From CAXBNV01 sp963977185 (GTDB lineage Bacteria; Pseudomonadota; Gammaproteobacteria; JAGOUU01): a stretch of 64,000 nt of DNA. This document shows positions 54,011 to 63,371 of the stretch, in pieces; the stretch's first letter is position 1; each line of letters opens with the position of its first letter. The notes under the pieces were generated by a model, which was not told the origin of the DNA, searched no databases, and worked only from the letters and a program-made list of their open reading frames with translations. The position numbers and the translations under genes are program-made. The stretch is taken from NCBI GenBank assembly GCA_963977185.1, contig CAXBNV010000003.1, positions 62,001 through 126,000 of the forward strand, given 5' to 3'.

Positions 54011-54889
54011 ATGAGATATATAATACAGTTAAAATCTGATGATAAAAAACTAACTTCAGAATCTCTTGCTCAAGAGTCTGATAAGCTTACTCAAGATGTA
54101 TTGCAAAAAACGAGAGATAATTCTTTTATAAGAAATTTATTAGAAAATACGAGTTTAATCTACGAGGCTTTAAAAAACTCTAGTGATTCTGGAGCAGATG
54201 AAGTATTAGTTACTTGTAAATTTGGGGAAAGTAAAGAAATTATATCTATTGATGATAAATATAATAATCCAGATGAAGCCAAAATTAGCCAAAACAAATT
54301 AGAAAGACATCCATTAAATCGACCTGAATATTTCGCAAAATTATTATATAAAAAATCAAATAAAGATTCTAATAAGTTTGGGGGCAATAATCTTGGTCTT
54401 TTAGCCTTACATCTTTCTGGATTTGCCGCATCTAAAATAGAATATACTAATAAAATGTCATATTTGAGTGTAGTTTTATATTCAATAATGTCAAATCCAA
54501 GTTATATAGACAGTAAAAGTGCCCCTAAATTTGGAATGAAATTAGAAAAGTCATCTTTAACTAATGGAGCAAGATTAATTTTAGTTGGCGAAAATGGTAT
54601 GGGTTATTTTAGATATATGGATGCCTGCACACAAATTCATAATTATAGAAAAAACTTTTATGGAGAAAAATCAATCTCTACAAATGAGAGTGAAATCATT
54701 AATTTAATTAGAACAAAATTAATAGATCCTTTAGATAATTATGATGATTATCACAGCGAATGTAATAACGAGCATAATTGTATTTCATCATCAGATGAAG
54801 ACAGTGTAGAAGATTCTTTATCAACAGAAGCATTAGGCAAAAATAAACAAAAAAGAAGTTTTAGATTAAATAAAGCCTTCTTTAGATAA
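54011..54889 (+). CDS. GHKL-ATPase-like protein
   Basis: 292-residue protein with motifs of the GHKL fold (Hsp90/MutL/histidine-kinase ATPases). Motif I is E52-ALKNSSD59-SGADEV, matching E-x3-N-[SA]-x-D-x-G-A. The second motif is reduced (ISIDDKYN, Asp81, in place of DxGxG). A glycine motif follows, FGGNNLGLLALHLSG (123-137). Lid and C-terminal partners of MutL or Hsp90 are absent; after about residue 235 it is acidic (SSDEDSVEDS) with a basic end. A Bergerat-fold ATPase of unknown role, possibly inactive. It converges on the HD phosphohydrolase gene. Confidence 0.6.
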   Translation: MRYIIQLKSDDKKLTSESLAQESDKLTQDVLQKTRDNSFIRNLLENTSLIYEALKNSSDSGADEVLVTCKFGESKEIISIDDKYNNPDEAKISQNKLERHPLNRPEYFAKLLYKKSNKDSNKFGGNNLGLLALHLSGFAASKIEYTNKMSYLSVVLYSIMSNPSYIDSKSAPKFGMKLEKSSLTNGARLILVGENGMGYFRYMDACTQIHNYRKNFYGEKSISTNESEIINLIRTKLIDPLDNYDDYHSECNNEHNCISSSDEDSVEDSLSTEALGKNKQKRSFRLNKAFFR

Positions 54890-54966
54890 GTATAATAAAT
54901 CCTGTTTTATGCTTAAGTTAACAAGGTATAATCCGAAATTATTTAATTATTTTATGATACTAAAAA

Positions 54967-56310
54967 TTAAACATTGTTATTTTTATATGGAAATAAAAAA
55001 CAATTTTTTGAATTTAATGTTTTTTTTATTTCCTCATGTTTATCTATAGTTGAATCAATATAAAGAAGTAACACTGCTTCATCTTTATTAGAATGATAAT
55101 TTAAAATTCCTGATTCATACTGTATGTTACTTGTTAAATCATTTTTAGTTACATAAATTGGATTGTTTTTACTTTTATAAGTTTGAATATTGAATTTATC
55201 AATATGTATTTTCCATCTTTGATTGGCAGGCAATTTATTTTTATAATCATTTATAATTGCCTCACTATCTTCTAGTTTTTCAGAATTAAGTTGATGGCAA
55301 ATAGGTAGTTTTCTTTTTAATAAAGCTTGCGATATTTCATAAGATTTAGTTTTTGGCTTTAATTGATTAATTAATTTTATTTTCATTATAATGTCATCAT
55401 CAGTTAACTCTTTATAAATATCAAAGGTATCATTTATAAAATCACTTTGATTGATTTTATTATTATCCCTATAGTCAAAATATTTTTTCATAAATTTCAT
55501 TAAATTAGAGTTTATTAACAACTCATCTTTGGAATCTAAATGATCTTCTAAGCTAGATATAAATTCTTTAATATAATATTGTCCAGAACATATTTTTGGA
55601 TTGTGATAAATATTTTTAGTCATTAGTCTTCTAGCAGATAAGTAATGTTCAACAGCTCCTATACCTTCACTTTTTATAGCTAAGAATTTATTATTGTTTT
55701 TTGTTATTATTTGTAAGCTATTTAATATCCATTTAAGATCGATGTTACCATAAGGAACTCCACAAAAATGACTGTCTCGCATAAGATAGTCAAGTCTATC
55801 AACATCTAATTGTGATGAAACAATATCTTTTTTGTAATTACTTTTATTATTAAAGATATCTTCAACTAGTGAAATTTCTTCAGCATATTTACTATCAATT
55901 GATTTAAATACATCAAGAAATTTAAATAACCACCCTTTATCATGAGAGAGCTTTTTTTTATCAGGTAAATCATTATTTAGAATATTTTCAAATGAATGAG
56001 AGAAAGGACCATGACCAATATCATGTAATAAAGTTGCTAATATTATTGACTGCATATCATCTTTATTGCCAATATCTTCCCCTAAATATTCACACAAATT
56101 TTTAGCTAAATAACAAGCTCCAAGGGAATGACTGAATCTAGTGTGAGTTGCTCCAGGAAAGACATAGTCAGCACAGCCTAATTGTTTAATACGTCTAAGT
56201 CTTTGGAATAAATCTGTATCAATATATTTTTTGATTAATTTATTTTGCTCGCTGGTAAAATCCATAATACCGTGGATTGGATCATTGATTATATGATTAT
56301 GATATTTCAC
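54967..56310 (-). CDS. HD-superfamily phosphohydrolase (dNTPase/SAMHD1-like)
   Basis: 447-residue protein. The metal-binding HD residues are present: His in THTRFSHSLGACYLA, His-Asp in LATLLHDIGHGPFSHSFE and Asp in SQLDVDRLDYLMRDS. The opening NDPIHGIMDFT and the residues GCADYVFPGATHTRFSH are typical of the YwfO/SAMHD1-like branch that hydrolyses dNTPs. The C-terminal 150 residues are divergent. Its start overlaps the upstream HIT gene by 14 bases, which implies translational coupling. Confidence 0.87.
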   Translation of the reverse strand: MKYHNHIINDPIHGIMDFTSEQNKLIKKYIDTDLFQRLRRIKQLGCADYVFPGATHTRFSHSLGACYLAKNLCEYLGEDIGNKDDMQSIILATLLHDIGHGPFSHSFENILNNDLPDKKKLSHDKGWLFKFLDVFKSIDSKYAEEISLVEDIFNNKSNYKKDIVSSQLDVDRLDYLMRDSHFCGVPYGNIDLKWILNSLQIITKNNNKFLAIKSEGIGAVEHYLSARRLMTKNIYHNPKICSGQYYIKEFISSLEDHLDSKDELLINSNLMKFMKKYFDYRDNNKINQSDFINDTFDIYKELTDDDIIMKIKLINQLKPKTKSYEISQALLKRKLPICHQLNSEKLEDSEAIINDYKNKLPANQRWKIHIDKFNIQTYKSKNNPIYVTKNDLTSNIQYESGILNYHSNKDEAVLLLYIDSTIDKHEEIKKTLNSKNCFLFPYKNNNV

Positions 56311-56713
56311 AAGATAAATCTCTTTTTAATGATTGTATTAAATTATCTAAAACGTTTTGTGGGTAAGGTGATTGTTTATATTCTGGTTGCCAAATGCTAT
56401 GTGGCCATAATGGATCTGTATTATTGCGTCCAACTATATGTATATGTAATTGTGGAACTATATTTCCTAATGCCCCAACATTTAGTTTTTCTGGGTTAAA
56501 ATAATTTTTCACGAAATTAGATATTTTGCTGATTTCGTTTATAAGTGTTTCTCTTTCTTTTGGAAGTAATTCGTGTATTTCTGTAACGTTTTGTTTTCTT
56601 GGAATCAAAATAAACCATGGGTAATTTTGTTCATTTTTAAAAAAAACTCTTGATAAAGCTAAATCTGTAATAATAATACTCGTAGAAGTAAGGCGTTCGT
56701 CTATTTTAAACAT
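56297..56713 (-). CDS. HIT-family nucleotide hydrolase
   Basis: 138-residue histidine-triad protein. The active-site segment is IVPQLHIHIVGRNNTDPLWP, with the first His of the usual triad replaced by Gln (Q-L-H-I-H), as in many proteobacterial HIT proteins of the Ap4A-hydrolase-like group. NYPWFILIPRKQNVTEIHEL is the conserved N-terminal part. Likely hydrolyses dinucleoside polyphosphates or nucleotide conjugates. First gene of an overlapping pair with the HD phosphohydrolase. Confidence 0.88.
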   Translation of the reverse strand: MFKIDERLTSTSIIITDLALSRVFFKNEQNYPWFILIPRKQNVTEIHELLPKERETLINEISKISNFVKNYFNPEKLNVGALGNIVPQLHIHIVGRNNTDPLWPHSIWQPEYKQSPYPQNVLDNLIQSLKRDLSCEIS

Positions 56714-57007
56714 TTTACGAGATCCTTAATTAGGCATGTTTATAATTTATCATATTATATTAACATAATATTTTAGAAAAGAAGAGTTAGAAATCAATTT
56801 AAACCTTTTAGGTTAATTTCCCTGAATTTTCAGTACAGTATATTTAGTTTTTTTTCTAGCTCGCTTTTTTTCATACGTTTATTTGTAAGAAAAATAGTTT
56901 CTAATTTCCCAATAATTAGCTAAAAAATAAGCGTAATTCTTTATTGTGTTCTATATTAATTATTATAAGAATAAGATATATAAAATAAATTAAATAGAGG
57001 AAATACC

Positions 57008-58243
57008 ATGATTATTTATCTGCTAAAATCATTAGCAGTTGTATTATTATATTTTTCACCTCTTTTTAATCTATCGTTAAATGCGCAGTTAATTGATAGT
57101 AATCTTTATACTGAAAAACCTTATGTTAATATTTCTCCGTACGAAATAAAAAAAATTTTACAAAAAGAAGGTCAAGGCTTAAACAAATTAATTATTGATA
57201 AAGTGGTAACTACAATTCAATGCGCTAATCAATATGAGGTTGATAGAAATAATATTTTAACAGTTATTGATTATTCAGCACCATCTAATAAAAAACGATT
57301 ATGGGTTTTTGATTTAAATAAAAAGAAATTACTGTTTAATACGTATGTATCGCATGGAATAACATCAGGTACTTTATTAACTGAAAAATTTTCTAATAAG
57401 AAAGATACCAAGGCTAGTAGTATAGGGGTGTATAAAACTATGGAGTCATATAATGGTCGAGAAGGGGTGTCTTTACGATTAGAAGGCTTGGATGCTAATT
57501 TTAATGATAACGCCTTAAAACGATATATTGTGATGCATGGTGGATGGTATATGGATGAGGGGTTTATTAAGCGATATGGCAGGCCAGGTCGTAGTTGGGG
57601 TTGTCCATCTTTTCCTTTACCTATTAAAAAGAAGCTTATTAATACTATAAAAGACAATTCTTTATTAGTAATTTATTATCCTAGTGATGAGTGGTTTAGT
57701 AAATCTAAATTTTTAAATTGTAGTAATGTACAAAAAGATTTAAAATTAAATGCTGGCAGGCAAGTTAAGCCTGTAATTCTTGTTGAAAATGATACTCGAG
57801 AAAATATATTGTATGTTGATCTTAAAGTAAACAATACTCGAGATAAAGATGATCCTATTATAACAATGTCAGCAGATAATTATGAAAAGATTTTTAACAT
57901 TAGAGCTCCTTTATCTCGTATGTTAAGACGACAAATAAATAAAAAAGAGTATATTGCCTTAAGTAATAAAGAATTTCAGAAACTAGCTCTTTTAGAAAAT
58001 AAAAAAAAATTGAATAAAATTGATTTTGTAATACCAGTTATAGTTAAGAAACGCGGACGTTATAGAACTCAAATGAAAATTTTGAATATGGGACATATTC
58101 AAAAAATCCATAATAATACCGACTTATCAAAACAGGCAACACATGATTCTGGATTTATAAAAAATTATATAATAAATTTTGACAAAGGAGAAGACCTCCA
58201 TCTACAAACAACAAATGAGTTTATTAGATGGATTGGCCTTTAA
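57008..58243 (+). CDS. Murein L,D-transpeptidase catalytic-domain protein (YkuD_2 type)
   Basis: 411-residue exported protein. Signal peptide at about 1-26 (VVLLYFSPLFNLSLNA). The catalytic domain spans about 70-240: LTVIDYSAPSNKKRLWVFDL, SHGITSGTLLTEKFSN and IVMHGGWYMDEGFI with GRPGRSWGCPSFPL supply the His and Cys (quoted in parts). This is the PF13645 family. The C-terminal 170 residues are basic and unusual for the family, possibly a wall- or protein-binding extension. It is a single gene. Confidence 0.83.
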   Translation: MIIYLLKSLAVVLLYFSPLFNLSLNAQLIDSNLYTEKPYVNISPYEIKKILQKEGQGLNKLIIDKVVTTIQCANQYEVDRNNILTVIDYSAPSNKKRLWVFDLNKKKLLFNTYVSHGITSGTLLTEKFSNKKDTKASSIGVYKTMESYNGREGVSLRLEGLDANFNDNALKRYIVMHGGWYMDEGFIKRYGRPGRSWGCPSFPLPIKKKLINTIKDNSLLVIYYPSDEWFSKSKFLNCSNVQKDLKLNAGRQVKPVILVENDTRENILYVDLKVNNTRDKDDPIITMSADNYEKIFNIRAPLSRMLRRQINKKEYIALSNKEFQKLALLENKKKLNKIDFVIPVIVKKRGRYRTQMKILNMGHIQKIHNNTDLSKQATHDSGFIKNYIINFDKGEDLHLQTTNEFIRWIGL

Positions 58244-58253
58244 ATTTAATTAT

Positions 58254-58448
58254 TCATTTTCTTTTTCCTCGAAAAATGTGAGCAATCAGTGATAAAACAA
58301 AAAGCAAAATAAATACGTAAAACAAAATCCAAGCAATTTGTCCAAGGGCTCCACCTAAGCCGCCAAAACCTAAAAAGCCAGTTATAACAGCTACAATAGC
58401 AAAAACAACAGCATAACATAAAAGTGGGCTATTTTTAAAGTTCATCAT
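58254..58448 (-). CDS. DUF1328/YtjA-family small membrane protein
   Basis: 64-residue protein from the tandem ATG at 58448 (GGTGA site upstream), with two membrane helices: LLCYAVVFAIVAVITGFLGF and ALGQIAWILFYVFILLFVLSL, separated by a glycine-rich GGLGG turn, and a basic end (RGKRK). This is the DUF1328 (YtjA) pattern. The function is unknown; YtjA-like genes are often stress-induced. Confidence 0.85.
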   Translation of the reverse strand: MMNFKNSPLLCYAVVFAIVAVITGFLGFGGLGGALGQIAWILFYVFILLFVLSLIAHIFRGKRK

Positions 58449-58588
58449 AATATTCACCAAAAAGATATTTGTTATCTTTATCCATACCAAATTGGACTAA
58501 ATGTTTTTTAATAAGTTCAATTATATTTTATGTGATTTATTATATTGATAATTAATAAAAATTAAGTTATTTTGTGTTCAAATATAAT

Positions 58589-61153
58589 TCACATAGACTT
58601 AAAAGGTTTTGATGGTTTTATGTTTATTTCATCTTCATCTTCATTTGCCTCTTCATTTTTATCTTCATCAAAAGGTATAGATAATTGAAGATTATATCTA
58701 GTAAAATTATTATACATATTCAAAAATTCATTACCAACAGAACATATTGCAATTTTAATTGCTGTAGTAGCTGCTGCTGAAGTGCCAATAGCTGTTGGTA
58801 AGTATTTAGTCACATGAGATAGTTCTGTCGATTTAGGTAAACAAAAGCTCAGCATACAGGCAGTATTTTTTTTATCTTCTATTATAAATTCCATTCTTTG
58901 TTTATCATTTTCTAGTTTTACAATAGCTTCTCGAGAAGAGTTTGCTTTAAGCCAAAATTGTGTCAATGGAAAGTCATCAGATAGATTAAAAAATCTACCT
59001 TTCATAAATCCATCTAAAGTATGCACTAATAAACCAATGTTATGATCATTAACTCTTCTTGCTTTTACTAAAATTGCACCACAGTGGAGTTCACTACATA
59101 GTATTTCTTCAATTTTTTTATCTAATATTCTTTTTTCTTCTGAAATATGTTGATATTCAATTTCATCATTATTGATTTTTTTATCTAAAGAAATAATTAA
59201 ATTTATTATATGAAAATAAACTGCATGAATCATGCCTCTATCAATATAATCTTTACAAGGTGTAGCGACTCTATAAGGATTTAGTTTTTCTATTAATTTA
59301 TTAGTTAAAGTATATTTAAAAAAATGTGTCGCTAACTGTTGTCGCTCTGACATGTTTATTTTACATCTTTGAGATTTGCTTTTAGTAAAATCAAGACCTA
59401 GGTCTTTAATTGAATCTTGTATCCAAAATTGAACTTCACTAATAATTTCAGCTTCTGATTTATCACCAAATAATTTATCTTTAGTTCTTGGGCTTAAGTA
59501 AAAATCCTGGCCGTTATTAGTTATAATTTCTGTTAATTGAGATATGATGACATGTAAATGAAAAACATCATCTAAGCATCCATCTTTTTCTCTTTGGGTA
59601 TGATTTAAAAAGCCTCTGTTAGCTGGCATAACAACAACTTCAAGCCCTAACTCAGGATTATTTTCAGAAGCATCAATTAGGGCCTTGATTCTAAGAGCTT
59701 CAGCATTTGCTTCAACTTCTTTAGTAGCACCAGCAGTTCGTAAATTACATATATATAAAAAACTTGTGTTTTTATTGATATCTAATAAGTTTTGAGATTT
59801 TAATTGCTCGCTTATAACTTTGAGATAACGTAAAAATGAAGGGTAGGCTTTAACTAGACCACTAGAAGTATAAGTTTGAGCCCCCATTCTTAAAAAACCT
59901 CCAGATTGCATTTCTTGCTGATAATCAAAGCTCAATATACCTGGTAAATTAGTATAAGCATTAGCATCAAAACCATCGCCAAAACTAGCTGTTGATTTCA
60001 TGAGTGAGGATTCTGCATCTTTTGGATCAATTAATAATTTACGGTCATAATCTTTTGATTTAATAGCTTTATGATAAGCAGGGTCTTTATCTAAGTCTAA
60101 ATAATGTATTTTAAATCCTTGGGGAAAATTTTGTATTAGCCATTCTTTTGTACTTGCAAGAGGCATAGGGTTTTCATAAATAGATTTTGTTATTATATTT
60201 AATGCCGAAGTTTTTTCTTTTTTATCAAATTCTTTATTCTCTTGTTCTATGATGCATGAGTTATTAATATCAGAAATAAAGCGAGAATAAATTTTTGTAT
60301 AGTCATATTCTGAGTTATATGAACTTTTCAGTAAGCTTAATATAGATCCGGCTAAATTAAAGCTACTATCTATTGTTATATAATATAACTCATCATTAGA
60401 TAGTTGAGATTTTATATACCACAAATATTTAAAACAAAGTTTATTAAAATTTTCAGATAATTGAGTATTATTAACTTCGTCAATAGATAAATTTATTTTA
60501 TTATATAATAAACCAAGTTCTTGAAAGTCCGTGAATATTTTGCCTAGGTTATCATATGATTTAAATTGTCCCTTAAATTTTGGTGGTATATCAAATTCTA
60601 AGTAGTCTTCTTTTGAATTATTTATAAATATAAAGTTTAAAAGTTTATTTATTAAAAAATTAGCCGCTTGTAATTTGTTATAAGCAGTTGTACTTTGAAC
60701 TAAGCCAATAGCAGCTTCTTGTATTTGTGATAAAGTATCAGCAATCAATCTATTTTGGTATTCTATTTTTTTAGTCAATAATGTCAAAAATGTATTATGG
60801 AATGGTTGGGCTCTGTTAGACTCAAATAGAAAACTAATTAAATTATTTTTCTGCTCTAAAGCGCTAGGATTATCTATTATTTCTTTAGATAAATAATTTG
60901 TGATACTTTCAATATCCCAGTTTGAATAAAACTGCATTAAATTGAAAAACTTATTTAGTTTAATTAACTTATTATCATCACTTAATTCTTTATAATTATA
61001 ATTTATATAATTAATAATAAATTGCATTTCATCATTGCTTTTAGTAAATTTATGATCAGATGTTTTTGATTTGAATGTGATAAAGTCATCATCTGCATGT
61101 TGTATATTATATTCATTATCTAACGTATTAAAGATATTAGTAATTAATATCAT
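58589..61153 (-). CDS. Large protein with CX5R phosphatase motif, possible phosphoinositide-phosphatase effector
   Basis: 854-residue protein with no signal peptide. Its N-terminal 300 residues are helical. Residues 600-660 contain INMSERQQLATHFFKYTLTN and then TPCKDYIDRGMIHA, in which Cys633 and Arg639 form a CX5R loop with Lys and Asp as in the CKSxKDR phosphoinositide phosphatases (SopB/IpgD; the CKDxIDRG form resembles what I recall of Legionella SidP). TSFLYICNLRTAGATKEVEA and the conserved-looking MPANRGFLNHTQREKDGC lie before it. The C-terminus is acidic. Function and secretion are inferred from the motif and context. Confidence 0.55.
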   Translation of the reverse strand: MILITNIFNTLDNEYNIQHADDDFITFKSKTSDHKFTKSNDEMQFIINYINYNYKELSDDNKLIKLNKFFNLMQFYSNWDIESITNYLSKEIIDNPSALEQKNNLISFLFESNRAQPFHNTFLTLLTKKIEYQNRLIADTLSQIQEAAIGLVQSTTAYNKLQAANFLINKLLNFIFINNSKEDYLEFDIPPKFKGQFKSYDNLGKIFTDFQELGLLYNKINLSIDEVNNTQLSENFNKLCFKYLWYIKSQLSNDELYYITIDSSFNLAGSILSLLKSSYNSEYDYTKIYSRFISDINNSCIIEQENKEFDKKEKTSALNIITKSIYENPMPLASTKEWLIQNFPQGFKIHYLDLDKDPAYHKAIKSKDYDRKLLIDPKDAESSLMKSTASFGDGFDANAYTNLPGILSFDYQQEMQSGGFLRMGAQTYTSSGLVKAYPSFLRYLKVISEQLKSQNLLDINKNTSFLYICNLRTAGATKEVEANAEALRIKALIDASENNPELGLEVVVMPANRGFLNHTQREKDGCLDDVFHLHVIISQLTEIITNNGQDFYLSPRTKDKLFGDKSEAEIISEVQFWIQDSIKDLGLDFTKSKSQRCKINMSERQQLATHFFKYTLTNKLIEKLNPYRVATPCKDYIDRGMIHAVYFHIINLIISLDKKINNDEIEYQHISEEKRILDKKIEEILCSELHCGAILVKARRVNDHNIGLLVHTLDGFMKGRFFNLSDDFPLTQFWLKANSSREAIVKLENDKQRMEFIIEDKKNTACMLSFCLPKSTELSHVTKYLPTAIGTSAAATTAIKIAICSVGNEFLNMYNNFTRYNLQLSIPFDEDKNEEANEDEDEINIKPSKPFKSM

Positions 61154-61298
61154 GAAATGAGTCCTTATAAAACTATTTGTAAATCAAATAAATATATTTA
61201 AGTATATATTAATCTAGCATCTGATTTTTGTTAATTAATCAATTTTTATAAAAATATCATATTATTAATAATAGTAGTACTTGTTTATTAATGAGTTT

Positions 61299-61317
61299 AA
61301 TACAGTTAAACTGTATT
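61299..61317. promoter_or_regulatory. Perfect 19-bp palindrome, probable operator
   Basis: aatacagtt-a-aactgtatt has 9-bp arms around one base. It lies in the 200-bp gap between the divergent CX5R protein gene and the epimerase-like gene, 37 bases before the latter's ATG, a typical place for a repressor site. Confidence 0.5.
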
Positions 61318-61353
61318 TATAAATAATTATATATTTTGGATTTTTATATAAAC

Positions 61354-62256
61354 ATGATATTTACTAAAATTTTTATTTTTGGCTTTGGGTATACGGCGGC
61401 ATATTTTTCAGATCATGTTGTGCAGAATAATCATAATGATATTCAAATAGTTGGAACATCAAGAAATGTTGAAAAAAAGCATAGTGATTTGATAAAATTA
61501 GATATTCAAGATCATATTAAATTAATTAATTATGATAAAAAATCTATTATTCAAGAATTAAAAAATAGTGATATAGTTTTGATATCTATTCCACCTAATA
61601 TAGATGGCGTTGATGTAGTTTATAAAGAATATAGTGATTTTTTAATAAAAAATAAAAAGAATATTAAATGGCTTGGTTACTTATCTGCAACTAGTGTTTA
61701 TGGTAATTATAATGGTGAATGGGTTGATGAAAAGTCAAAATGTAAGCCTAGTTCTAAAAGAGGAAAGGATAGATTATCATCAGAAAAACAATGGATGCAA
61801 TTATTTGAACAACATAAAATCCCGGTTAATATTTTTAGAATATCTGGCATTTACGGCCCATCGAAATCTGCTATTGAGAGAGTAAAGCAAAAATATCAAG
61901 ATAATAAATATTTTACGATTAATAAAAAAGATCATTTTTTTTCTAGAATACACGTTAAAGATATATCTTCTATAATTTATGAGACTATAAAAAAAAATAT
62001 TAAAGGAGAAATATTTAATTTAAGTGATGATCTTCCTGCTAGCTCAGCAGATGTAGATGATTTTGCGGCTAATTTATTAAAATATCCAAGAATCAAAAAA
62101 GTTTGTTTTGATAAAGCAGATTTAAGCCCAATGGCTTTAGAGTTTTATCAAGATAATAAAAAAGTTAGCAATAATAAGGTTAAGTCATTATTAAATTATA
62201 AATTTATTTTTTCTGATTATAAAGAAGGTTTAAAAAATATAAATTTGATAAAATAG
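61354..62256 (+). CDS. SDR-family NAD-dependent epimerase/dehydratase-like protein (YeeZ-like)
   Basis: 300-residue Rossmann protein. I chose ATG 61354, so that the motif IFIFGFGYTAAYFSDHV begins at about residue 6. Further marks are WLGYLSATSVYGNYNGEWVDE, RLSSEKQWMQLFEQ, VNIFRISGIYGPSKSA and RIHVKDISSIIYETI, all seen in extended SDR proteins of the YeeZ type. The catalytic Tyr is in SVYGNY, but the usual YxxxK lysine is not obvious. Substrate unknown. Confidence 0.82.
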   Translation: MIFTKIFIFGFGYTAAYFSDHVVQNNHNDIQIVGTSRNVEKKHSDLIKLDIQDHIKLINYDKKSIIQELKNSDIVLISIPPNIDGVDVVYKEYSDFLIKNKKNIKWLGYLSATSVYGNYNGEWVDEKSKCKPSSKRGKDRLSSEKQWMQLFEQHKIPVNIFRISGIYGPSKSAIERVKQKYQDNKYFTINKKDHFFSRIHVKDISSIIYETIKKNIKGEIFNLSDDLPASSADVDDFAANLLKYPRIKKVCFDKADLSPMALEFYQDNKKVSNNKVKSLLNYKFIFSDYKEGLKNINLIK

Positions 62257-62306
62257 ATATATTTGCAACAAAATTGATTATTATAAATATAAAGGAGAAA
62301 TTAATT

Positions 62307-62747
62307 ATGGATAAAAAATATAATAAAGATGTTAAAACTATTAAAAACTTAACTTATGAACAGCATCACATAACCCAAGAAGGTGGAACTGAAAAACCAT
62401 TTAAAAATAAATTTTGCGATCATTATGAAGAGGGTCTTTATGTTGATGTAGTATCAAAAGAGCCGTTATTCTCATCAAAAGATAAATATAATTCTAAATC
62501 CGGATGGCCAAGCTTTGTCAGATTTATTGATGATCATGTTGTTGAAAAATCAGATTTAACTCATGGGATGGTACGTACAGAGGTACGCTCAAAATATGGA
62601 GACAGTCATCTTGGACATGTATTTCCTGATGGACCAAAAGACAAAGGCGGCTTACGTTATTGTATTAACTCTGCTTCATTACGTTTTGTTTCAGTTGATA
62701 AGTTAGAAGAAGAGGGATATGGTGAGTATTTAAAACTTTTTAAGTAA
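62307..62747 (+). CDS. msrB: Peptide methionine (R)-S-oxide reductase MsrB, zinc-less form
   Basis: Repairs methionine-R-sulfoxide in proteins. The ATG at 62307 has AAGGAGAAA upstream, giving 146 residues. The catalytic Cys119 is in GLRYCINSASLRF, and SGWPSFVRFID and GHVFPDGPKDKGGLRY are family motifs. The two CxxC pairs that bind structural zinc in many MsrBs are missing: VDVVSKEPLF and DSHLGHVF have no cysteines. The resolving Cys may be Cys37. Confidence 0.93.
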   Translation: MDKKYNKDVKTIKNLTYEQHHITQEGGTEKPFKNKFCDHYEEGLYVDVVSKEPLFSSKDKYNSKSGWPSFVRFIDDHVVEKSDLTHGMVRTEVRSKYGDSHLGHVFPDGPKDKGGLRYCINSASLRFVSVDKLEEEGYGEYLKLFK

Positions 62748-62913
62748 ATAAAAAAGCTTTAAATACTATATGTTTAAATTTATAACAAACATATCATATT
62801 GTTTAATAGAATTGTTTATTTATAAAATAATTAATTTCAATTATACTTATAATTAGATTTAATTATGCAGTAATTTATTATCTAATATTTTGCTAATGAA
62901 ACAGGACTTTTTT

Positions 62914-63312
62914 ATGAAAATCTCATATTTTTTTAAAGCTCTAGTAATTTTTTTATTGATGGATTTTATCTGGTTAAATTATATTGGTAAATCATGGTAT
63001 CAACATTATTATGGTGAATTTTTGGGGCAGCCATTAATGATCCAAAGCTGGTATGCTGTTATAATTTCTTATTTATTAATAGTAATCGGTTTAAGCATAT
63101 TTATTATTTCAAATTATAATAAATCCTTTTTAGAACCATTATTATATGGCGGGTTATATGGAGTTTGTCTATATGGTGTTTTTAATTATACAAATATGGC
63201 AATTTTACCTAATTGGAATATTTTTATATCTATTATTGATACATTATGGGGTGGCTTTGTTTGCGGGGTTACAGCAATGCTAGTTTATTTTATTAATAAA
63301 TATGTATTTTAA
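62914..63312 (+). CDS. DUF2177-family membrane protein
   Basis: 132-residue protein starting at ATG 62914, with AGGA 7 bases upstream. Four membrane helices. FLLMDFIWLNYIGKSWYQHYYGE, then LEPLLYGGLYGVCLYGVFNYTNMAILPNW and a C-terminal DTLWGGFVCGVTA (quoted in parts) match DUF2177. Function unknown. Confidence 0.85.
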   Translation: MKISYFFKALVIFLLMDFIWLNYIGKSWYQHYYGEFLGQPLMIQSWYAVIISYLLIVIGLSIFIISNYNKSFLEPLLYGGLYGVCLYGVFNYTNMAILPNWNIFISIIDTLWGGFVCGVTAMLVYFINKYVF

Positions 63313-63371
63313 AAATAGTTTTTATTAAAGTACTATAATTTGTTTGAGTAATTTATAAGAGAGATTAATTT

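Noticed and set aside
56714..57007. Regulatory RNA in the 294-bp gap before the L,D-transpeptidase gene
   Set aside because: Only a weak 5-bp inverted repeat (aacct/aggtt near 56803) is present, with no riboswitch-like conserved core that I can recognise.
45211..61153. Homology between the 855-aa and 854-aa proteins suggested by similar length
   Set aside because: No shared motifs could be found on reading the two sequences. The similar length appears coincidental.
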